9,373 nt of DNA from NCBI GenBank assembly GCA_033763435.1, contig JANRKN010000173.1, positions 1-9,373 on the forward strand, in the 5' to 3' direction. Both the position numbers and the translations under genes were made by a program. Numbering within the stretch: the stretch's first letter is position 1; each line of letters starts with the position of its first letter. This DNA comes from JANRKN01 sp033763435. Its GTDB lineage: Bacteria; Planctomycetota; Phycisphaerae; Phycisphaerales; UBA1924. Below, in pieces: positions 1-4,640 of this stretch. The notes below the pieces were generated by a model. It did not search any database and had not been told where the DNA came from. It saw only the letters and a list, made by a program, of their open reading frames with translations.

Positions 1-257
1 TGAATCGTCTCGGGTGCCACCTGACCGGGCTTGGGCGCGGGGCGCCTCGCGCGAAGATCCTCCTCCGCGCGGTCCAGCGTCGAGGGCGACTTGCCCGGCC
101 CGTCGTCGATCACCTTGGTCTCGGTGGGAGTTTGGGTTGGAGTCTGGGTCGGCGCCTGCGTCGGCGGTTCGGTCGGCGGCGGCGGGGTTTGCGCGCGCGC
201 GGGCACACTCACAAGGGCAGCCAAGGTCAGCGCGGCGGTCAGATCGCGGCAGTTCAT
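1..257 (-). CDS. Exported Pro/Thr-rich protein, N-terminal part (cut by window edge)
   Basis: This reading frame opens with ATG at 257 on the minus strand and stays open for 85 codons to the window edge, so the C-terminal part is missing. Residues 1-22 look like a Sec signal peptide: a short start containing one Arg, a hydrophobic stretch (LTAALTLAALVSV), and a probable cleavage site after the alanines of PARA-Q. A Pro/Thr/Gln-rich linker follows (about residues 24-47), with four copies of a PTQ/PTE unit, then a charged stretch (about 62-72, LDRAEEDLRARR) and more prolines. The start is supported by the signal peptide lying directly after it. A G-run (GTGGGGGC) precedes the ATG, and an ATACT box lies 8 nt upstream. 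I do not recognise the family, because only a secretion signal and a linker are visible. A periplasmic or surface-exposed role is inferred from the signal peptide alone. Confidence 0.7.
   Translation of the reverse strand, partial: MNCRDLTAALTLAALVSVPARAQTPPPPTEPPTQAPTQTPTQTPTETKVIDDGPGKSPSTLDRAEEDLRARRPAPKPGQVAPETI
117..167 (-). repeat. In-frame 12-bp repeat coding a PTQ linker
   Basis: Within the exported-protein gene, about four imperfect 12-bp units encode PPTQ, APTQ, TPTQ and TPTE (residues 31-46). The repeats are in frame, so gain or loss of a unit would only change linker length. Such linkers commonly space a mature domain from its export signal. Confidence 0.6.
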
Positions 258-265
258 GCCCCCAC

Positions 266-271
266 AGTATC
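266..271 (-). promoter_or_regulatory. Candidate -10 box (GATACT) for the exported-protein gene
   Basis: On the minus strand the sequence reads GATACT, then 8 nt, then the ATG at 257. A sigma-70-type -10 box here would start transcription almost at the start codon, so the mRNA would be leaderless or nearly so. No good -35 box is visible at normal spacing; that position falls at the edge of the G-rich repeat. The same ATACT-N8-ATG layout occurs before the methyltransferase starting at 4616. Confidence 0.25.
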
Positions 272-287
272 GGCCCCGCCCCGCCAA

Positions 288-330
288 CCTCCCCACCCCT
301 TGCCCACCGCTTCCCCACCCCTTCCCGACC
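288..330 (-). repeat. G-rich tandem repeat, GGTGGGGAA-like, upstream of the exported-protein gene
   Basis: Read on the minus strand, four imperfect 10-12-nt units occur in a row: GGTCGGGAAG, GGGTGGGGAAGC, GGTGGGCAAG and GGGTGGGGAGG. They end about 30 nt upstream of the ATG at 257. A very similar array (GGTGGGGAAC) lies upstream of the gene at 9306, in the same orientation relative to that gene. The G-runs could form a quadruplex or bind a protein; neither is shown. Confidence 0.6.
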
Positions 331-346
331 GCTCGACACCCGGCCG

Positions 347-362
347 CGCGGGCCTTCCCGCG
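347..362. repeat. Short GC hairpin upstream of tRNA-Cys
   Basis: CGCGGG and CCCGCG form a perfect 6-bp inverted repeat around the 4-nt loop CCTT. It lies between the minus-strand exported-protein gene and the plus-strand tRNA. No T-run follows it on either strand, so it does not look like an intrinsic terminator. In DNA of this GC content such a hairpin may arise by chance. Confidence 0.3.
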
Positions 363-372
363 GGCGGCGGGC

Positions 373-378
373 TATCCT
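373..378 (+). promoter_or_regulatory. Candidate -10 box (TATCCT) for tRNA-Cys
   Basis: TATCCT is the most AT-rich patch upstream of the tRNA and ends 17 nt before its first base, so transcription could start near 385. No convincing -35 hexamer is seen 16-18 nt upstream. Confidence 0.3.
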
Positions 379-395
379 CTTCACCCACCCCCGAA

Positions 396-478
396 GGCCG
401 GGTGCCAGAGTGGACAAATGGAGCGGATTGCAAATCCGCTGCCGCAAGGCTTCGTGGGTTCGAATCCCACCCCGGCCT
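396..478 (+). tRNA. tRNA-Cys (anticodon GCA) with long variable arm
   Basis: The full cloverleaf can be folded by eye. The acceptor stem is GGCCGGG (396-402) with CCCGGCC (471-477), followed by discriminator T478. The D arm has a 3-bp stem, CCA/TGG (405-407/419-421). The anticodon stem is GCGGA/TCCGC (423-427/435-439) with loop TTGCAAA, which puts GCA at 430-432. The T arm is GTGGG-TTCGAAT-CCCAC (454-470). GCA reads the cysteine codons UGC/UGU, and U73 is the main known identity base for bacterial tRNA-Cys, so the assignment is strong. The oddity is the variable region, 440-453: it has 14 nt instead of the usual 4-5 and can form its own GCC-GCAA-GGC hairpin, giving an 83-nt tRNA. The 3-bp D stem with a G-A mismatch at 13-22 is also typical of class II tRNAs (Ser, Leu). 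The 3' CCA is not encoded and must be added after transcription. Confidence 0.93.
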
Positions 479-494
479 CTTTCCCGCCCCCTGC

Positions 495-523
495 GGCCCG
501 ATCGGCGCAGCGCGGGCCCGTTT
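495..523 (+). terminator. Weak candidate terminator after tRNA-Cys
   Basis: GGCCCG (495-500) and CGGGCC (513-518) can pair around a 12-nt loop, and a short TTT follows at 521-523. It sits 17 nt after the tRNA end and just before the next gene. The T-run is very short, so read-through into the methyltransferase gene is plausible. Confidence 0.25.
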
Positions 524-538
524 CGGCGATGATGGGCC

Positions 539-2101
539 ATGAGCCCGACCGCCCCCAACGCCCCCATTCCGTCGCTGCCCCCCTTTGCCGCCTCGGCAGA
601 GTCGGCTGGCTTGCTCCGCTCGGCGCTCGATGCCGCGGGCTTTGACGATGCGGGCCTGGCCAAGGCCATCGGCGCGACCGACCAGGCCGAGGCGCGCAAG
701 GTACGGATCGGGCTGCGCGTCTTCCGCACCTCGGCGGGCCGGCCGATCGACACGCTTCTCCGGCTCTTTCTCTTGGGCATGCCCGTCGACGAGGCCGCGG
801 CCGAGCGCGCGCTGGCGCCCCTGGGCGTCGATCGCGGCGTGCGCGAGGGGCTTCTCGCGCGCACCGACGCCGGGCTGATGGCGCGCGTGCAGATCCTCTG
901 CCGGGGCGGCGTGCTGATGGCCACGGACCGTGCGCCCCGCGCGGGCACCCAGCTCTCGGGCATCCCCGAAAACTTCGTCATGGGCATCGGCGCCTCGACC
1001 CTCACCGTCGCGCACATGCTCCCGAGCGCGCTGCTGGACCGCCCGATCACGCGCGCGCTCGACCTGGGCTGCGGCGCGGGCTATCTCGCGCTCGCGCTCG
1101 CCAAGGGCGGGCTGCAGCACGTCGCCGCGGTCGACCTCAACCCGCGCTGCCTCGAATACGCCCGCTTCAACGCGCACCTCAACCGCCTGCCCAACGTCTG
1201 GACGGGCCAGGGCGATCTGTTCGCGCCCGCGCGCTCGTTCCCCGCGCTGGGGCCAGGGTTTGATCTCATCGCCTCCAACCCGCCCTTCGTCATCACGCCC
1301 GGCAAGTCGTACGTCTTCCGCGACGCGGGCCTGGGCTCGGACTCGCTCACCGGGCGCGTCATCCGCGAGGCGCCCGCGTGCCTCGCCGAGGGCGGCCTCT
1401 CGATCTTCATGACCAACTGGGTCCAGCCCAAGGGCCAGGACTGGAAAGACCACCTCCGCTCGTGGTTCACCGGCACCGGGTGCGACGCGCTCGTCCTCGA
1501 CAACGGCCCGCGCTCGCCCGACGAGTACGCCTCGTTCTGGATCGCCCACACCGAGGGTGACGACGTCGAGGCCGAGGGACAGATGATCCGCACCTGGGTC
1601 GAGGAGTATGAGCGTCAGAACATCGAGATGATCCACGGCGGGATCATCATCATGCGCAAGCGCACCGCACCCACCAACTGGGTCGAGTTCGACACCACCC
1701 CGGACACCATGCCCACCCGCGCGGGCAACCACGTGCTGCGCTGCATCGCCGCGAACGACTTGCTGCAAGAGCCCGACCTCGACAGCCTCGTGCTCGTCCC
1801 GGCGCCCGACCTGCGCCTCACGCACGAACTTGTCCCCACGCCCGAGGCCCGCGGCGGATGGACCATCGACGAATCGCGCCTGCGCCTCATCGAAGGCCTC
1901 GCTCCCGCGGGCGGCGCCGACCCAGTCGTCGTCCGCTTCGTGGGCCTGCTCAACGGCGTCAAGACCCTGGGCGCCATCATCGCCGAACTCGCGCAGGAGT
2001 TCGAAGCCTCGCCCGACAAGCTCGGCCCCTCGGCCCGCGGCGTCGCCCGCAAGATGCTCCAGCGCGGCATGCTCATCCCCGCGAGCGCCAAGGGCCGATG
2101 A
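539..2101 (+). CDS. SAM-dependent methyltransferase, NPPF type, with N- and C-terminal extra domains
   Basis: This 520-residue protein has a central class I (Rossmann-fold) methyltransferase domain. Motif I is DLGCGAG at residues 175-181, an acidic strand end is DLNP at 199-202, and the catalytic-type motif SNPPF is at 246-250. The NPPF/NPPY signature is typical of enzymes that methylate amino or amide nitrogens, such as the PrmC/HemK release-factor methylases, RsmC-type rRNA methylases and adenine DNA methylases. The protein is far longer than PrmC. About 160 residues before motif I look helical, and about 140 after residue 380 (with helical LLNGVKTLGAIIAELAQEF, 470-488) may be winged-helix-like. 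This layout recalls roughly 500-residue methyltransferases of actinobacteria that are usually annotated only as methyltransferase. The substrate is not evident: a ribosomal RNA, tRNA or protein target is plausible, a small molecule less so. The start at 539 has only weak upstream complementarity (GATGGG). The gene follows tRNA-Cys by 60 bp and precedes the SpoVR-family gene by 82 bp on the same strand. Confidence 0.88.
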   Translation: MSPTAPNAPIPSLPPFAASAESAGLLRSALDAAGFDDAGLAKAIGATDQAEARKVRIGLRVFRTSAGRPIDTLLRLFLLGMPVDEAAAERALAPLGVDRGVREGLLARTDAGLMARVQILCRGGVLMATDRAPRAGTQLSGIPENFVMGIGASTLTVAHMLPSALLDRPITRALDLGCGAGYLALALAKGGLQHVAAVDLNPRCLEYARFNAHLNRLPNVWTGQGDLFAPARSFPALGPGFDLIASNPPFVITPGKSYVFRDAGLGSDSLTGRVIREAPACLAEGGLSIFMTNWVQPKGQDWKDHLRSWFTGTGCDALVLDNGPRSPDEYASFWIAHTEGDDVEAEGQMIRTWVEEYERQNIEMIHGGIIIMRKRTAPTNWVEFDTTPDTMPTRAGNHVLRCIAANDLLQEPDLDSLVLVPAPDLRLTHELVPTPEARGGWTIDESRLRLIEGLAPAGGADPVVVRFVGLLNGVKTLGAIIAELAQEFEASPDKLGPSARGVARKMLQRGMLIPASAKGR

Positions 2102-2110
2102 TCCTGATGA

Positions 2111-2164
2111 GTGAACACGCGGCCAGAACCCCCGCGCACGGGCCGCGTATCGATCGGTGAACAC
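2111..2164 (+). repeat. Hairpin flanked by an 8-bp direct repeat between methyltransferase and SpoVR genes
   Basis: ACGCGGCC (2117-2124) and GGCCGCGT (2141-2148) are perfect inverted copies around a 16-nt loop. The 8-mer GTGAACAC occurs at 2111-2118 and again at 2157-2164, flanking the hairpin. No T-run follows, so it is not a classical terminator. It could be a protein-binding site, an mRNA processing or stability element, or chance in GC-rich DNA. Confidence 0.4.
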
Positions 2165-2172
2165 ACACGAAG

Positions 2173-2179
2173 GGTGATC
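2173..2179 (+). promoter_or_regulatory. Extended Shine-Dalgarno site of the SpoVR-family gene
   Basis: GGTGATC matches the distal part of the classical anti-Shine-Dalgarno complement (GGAGGTGATC) and ends 4 nt before ATG 2184, which places the GG core at a normal distance. It supports 2184 as the start. Confidence 0.5.
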
Positions 2180-2183
2180 CGCC

Positions 2184-3716
2184 ATGCCCGGCACGCCCCA
2201 CACCGAACTCCCCCCCGTGCTGCTCGAGCACATGCAGCGCATCAAGGCCAAAGCGCTGCACTACGGCCTCGATTTCCCCGAGGTCGTCTTCGAAGTCCTC
2301 GACTTCGACACCATGAACCAGATCGCCTCCTACGGCGGATTCCCCATCCGCTACCCCCACTGGCGATGGGGCATGGAGTACGAACGCCTCTCCAAGCGCG
2401 ATGCCTACGGCCTCGGGCGCATCTACGAAATGGTCATCAACAACGACCCCTGCTACGCCTATCTGCAGGAGTCCAACAGCGTCACCGACCAGAAGCTCGT
2501 CATGGCCCACGTCTACGGCCACGCCGACTTCTTCAAGAACAACTTCTGGTTCAGCAAGACCGACCGCAAGATGATCGACCAGATGGCCAACCACGCCACG
2601 CGCGTGCGCCGCCATGCCGAGCGCCACGGCACCGAGGTCGTCGAACGCTTCCTGGACCGCTGCCTGTCGCTGGAGCATCTCATCGATCCGCACTCGGTGT
2701 TCGTGCACCGCGACGACGAGGCCGACGCGCCCCCCGCCCAGCCCTTCGCGCCGAGCAAACTGCCCGCGAAGGACTACATGGACCCCTTCATCAACCCCGC
2801 GAGCGAGATGGACCGCCAGCGCAAGGCGCACGAGGAACAGACCCGCGCCGAGCGCGGCCGATTCCCGCGCAAGCCCACGCGCGATGTGCTGCTGTTCCTG
2901 CTTCGCCACGCGCCCTTGGAGGAATGGCAGCAGGACGTTCTGGGCATCATCCGCGACGAGGCGTACTACTTCGCGCCTCAGGGCATGACCAAGGTGATGA
3001 ACGAGGGGTGGGCGACGTACTGGCACTCCAAGCTCATGACCGAGCATTTTCTGGAGGCGTCCGAGATCGTGGACTATGCCGAGCAGCACTCGGGCGTGGT
3101 GCACATGCCGCCTGGCGGGTTTAATCCGTACAAGATCGGCGTCGAGCTGTTCAAGGACATCGAGCGCCGGTGGGACCGGGGCCAGCACGGCCCCGAGTGG
3201 GAATCGCTCGAAGACATCGGCGCGCGCGAGGCGTACGACGATCAGTCCCAGCAGGGGCGCGCGAAGATCTTCCAGGTCCGGCGCATCTCCAACGACGTGA
3301 ACTTCATCGACGAGTACCTCACGCCCGAGTTTGTCGAGCGCCACCACATGTACCAGTATCGGCGCGATCCGCAGACGGGCCAGCCGCGGATCGTGACGCG
3401 CGACTTCAGGCGCATCAAGCAGACCCTGCTCGCGCGCCTGACCAACATGGGCCAACCCTTCATCTATGTCGTCGACGGCAACTATCTGAACCGGGGCGAG
3501 CTCTTCCTCGCGCACCAGCACATGGGGCTCGAAGTCGAGGCCGCGAGCGCCTCCGAAGTCCTCCGCGCCCTCCGCATGCTCTGGGGCCGGCCCGTGCATC
3601 TCCAGTGCCGCGTCAACGACGACATGCACCTGCTGAGCCTCGATGAGCCCGACGGCAAGCTCCGCAAGGAACGCATCGGCGACGACACGCCCAAGCCCGC
3701 GCACGTGATGGAGTGA
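2184..3716 (+). CDS. spoVR: SpoVR family protein (YcgB-like)
   Basis: This 510-residue protein matches the SpoVR family along its whole length and is the same size as Escherichia coli YcgB. Recognisable blocks are the N-terminal GLDFPEVVFEVLDFDTMN (28-45), YGGFPIRYPHWRWGMEYE (50-67), HVYGHADFFKNNFWF (109-123), RDEAYYFAPQGMTKVMNEGW (257-276) followed by ATYWHSKL, and GGFNPYKIGVELFKDIE (311-327). A C-terminal domain starts near residue 405 (TRDFRRIKQTLLARLTNMGQ, 405-424). The family was named for a Bacillus subtilis role in spore cortex formation. In non-sporulating bacteria it is linked to stress and stationary phase, and its biochemical activity is not firmly established. The paired His of HVYGH (H109, H113) and the conserved NEGW/H281 region resemble metal-site spacing, which is my inference. 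Family members often sit beside a yeaH-like (DUF444) gene and a prkA/yeaG kinase gene, but neither is seen here. The upstream neighbour is a methyltransferase on the same strand. The stop codon directly abuts the stop of the convergent gene. Confidence 0.95.
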   Translation: MPGTPHTELPPVLLEHMQRIKAKALHYGLDFPEVVFEVLDFDTMNQIASYGGFPIRYPHWRWGMEYERLSKRDAYGLGRIYEMVINNDPCYAYLQESNSVTDQKLVMAHVYGHADFFKNNFWFSKTDRKMIDQMANHATRVRRHAERHGTEVVERFLDRCLSLEHLIDPHSVFVHRDDEADAPPAQPFAPSKLPAKDYMDPFINPASEMDRQRKAHEEQTRAERGRFPRKPTRDVLLFLLRHAPLEEWQQDVLGIIRDEAYYFAPQGMTKVMNEGWATYWHSKLMTEHFLEASEIVDYAEQHSGVVHMPPGGFNPYKIGVELFKDIERRWDRGQHGPEWESLEDIGAREAYDDQSQQGRAKIFQVRRISNDVNFIDEYLTPEFVERHHMYQYRRDPQTGQPRIVTRDFRRIKQTLLARLTNMGQPFIYVVDGNYLNRGELFLAHQHMGLEVEAASASEVLRALRMLWGRPVHLQCRVNDDMHLLSLDEPDGKLRKERIGDDTPKPAHVME

Positions 3717-4616
3717 TCACCCCGGCTTGCGCGCGACGAACGAGTACAGCCTCCCCGGCTGCTCGCGCCCGAGGTTCTTCGCCAGTTCCCGCGCTTCTTC
3801 GCTGCGCGCGCGGAGAAAAGCACCGAGCCTGCCGTGGCGCGCGCGGAGCTGCTTCTGCACGTGATCGCGGACGAACGTGCGCAGATCGGCCTCGGTGCGC
3901 TTGAACGGAAACACATTGACGATCGAATCGAACGGCCCGAGCACGTGCGTGACTTCGAGCCCCGCGCCGCGGATCGCTCCGAGATAGTCGGGCAGGCTGT
4001 GGGCGTGTTCGCCGCCGGTCATCTGGTGCACCGGGTGCGCGGCGAGGAACGCCGCCATCTGCTGCGCATCGTCCACCACATGCTCGCGCGTCGCGACGAA
4101 TGTCGCGCCCGGCTTCATGGCGCGGGCGATGTCCTTCATTGCGCCCGGCAGGTCGTGGATGTGGTGCAGAACTTGCCGCGCGAGCACCGCGTCGAGCGCG
4201 CCGTCGGGCACGGGGAGCCCGCCCGCGTTCGGGCCCGCGTCGGCGCCCACGAGATTCTCGATGATCTCGATCGGCAGGCCGCCCGCGATCGCGCGGATGG
4301 CGTTGGCGCCGATCTGGTCGCTCGGGTCGGGCTCGACGGCGATCACCCGCGCCGCGCCCGCCTGCGCGAGGGCCCAGCTCGCGACGCCGTTGCCCGCGCC
4401 CAGGTCCATCACCACGCCGCCTTTCACGCGCGGGCCCAGCAGCCGGAGCGTCTCGGCCCATTCGGGTGATTCGGCAAAGCGTCGGGCGTTGCCGGGCAGG
4501 TCGGGCGTGACGTAGACATCGCGCAGCAGGTCGGCCCACTTGGGGTCCTCGCGCATGCGCATGATCGCCTCGTGCGAGGTGATGCGGGCGGGTGCGTCGG
4601 GCGTGTGGGCGCTCAT
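3717..4616 (-). CDS. Class I SAM-dependent methyltransferase (Methyltransf_11-like)
   Basis: This 299-residue protein has the classical small-molecule-type methyltransferase core: motif I DLGAGNG at residues 71-77, an acidic residue ending strand 2 (VEPDPSD, with E95), and the post-strand-4 block RQVLHHIHDL at 147-156 followed by AMKDIARAMKPGA (159-171). About 60 N-terminal residues precede the fold (EDPKWADLLRDVYVTPDLPG). The C-terminal 80 residues are basic and helical (LRTFVRDHVQKQLRARHGRL, 245-264), and the protein ends in a strand (YSFVARKPG). The VLHHI type of block is common in enzymes acting on small molecules such as quinones, sterols or natural products, but the substrate cannot be read from the sequence. 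It starts 24 bp after the GH13 gene stop on the same strand and probably ends the tatC operon. It has no Shine-Dalgarno site; a TATACT box lies 8 nt before its ATG, so it may also be transcribed on its own as a leaderless mRNA. Its stop abuts the SpoVR stop. Confidence 0.9.
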   Translation of the reverse strand: MSAHTPDAPARITSHEAIMRMREDPKWADLLRDVYVTPDLPGNARRFAESPEWAETLRLLGPRVKGGVVMDLGAGNGVASWALAQAGAARVIAVEPDPSDQIGANAIRAIAGGLPIEIIENLVGADAGPNAGGLPVPDGALDAVLARQVLHHIHDLPGAMKDIARAMKPGATFVATREHVVDDAQQMAAFLAAHPVHQMTGGEHAHSLPDYLGAIRGAGLEVTHVLGPFDSIVNVFPFKRTEADLRTFVRDHVQKQLRARHGRLGAFLRARSEEARELAKNLGREQPGRLYSFVARKPG

Positions 4617-4624
4617 GCGCCGCG

Positions 4625-4630
4625 AGTATA
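4625..4630 (-). promoter_or_regulatory. Candidate -10 box (TATACT) for the methyltransferase starting at 4616
   Basis: TATACT on the minus strand is a near-consensus -10 hexamer in very GC-rich surroundings. It ends 8 nt before the ATG, so a transcript from it would begin at or next to the start codon. The -35 position at 17-bp spacing reads GCCCGT, a poor match. It lies in the 24-bp gap after the GH13 gene. Confidence 0.35.
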
Positions 4631-4640
4631 AGAGCGGGCC

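Noticed and set aside
14..645. Three overlapping plus-strand frames of 136-204 codons around the tRNA
   Set aside because: All read through tRNA-Cys and overlap the exported-protein gene or the methyltransferase start. Their composition is Arg/Pro/Ala-rich and no domain is visible.
2098..2160. A 20-codon frame (MILMSEHAARTPAHGPRIDR) whose ATGA overlaps the stop of the first methyltransferase
   Set aside because: The overlap suggests translational coupling, but there is no dedicated ribosome binding site, no hydrophobic or conserved pattern, and the frame reads through the hairpin. It is too short to support as a gene.
254..2251. A 665-codon open frame on the minus strand across the first methyltransferase gene and tRNA-Cys
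   Set aside because: It runs through the tRNA and is antisense to a protein with clear methyltransferase motifs. The composition is low complexity (Arg/Ala/Gly/Asp) and no domain is visible.
2073..3704. A 543-codon open frame on the minus strand antisense to the SpoVR gene
   Set aside because: The plus-strand frame matches the SpoVR family over its whole length. The antisense product is Val/Ala/Leu/His-rich with no motif.
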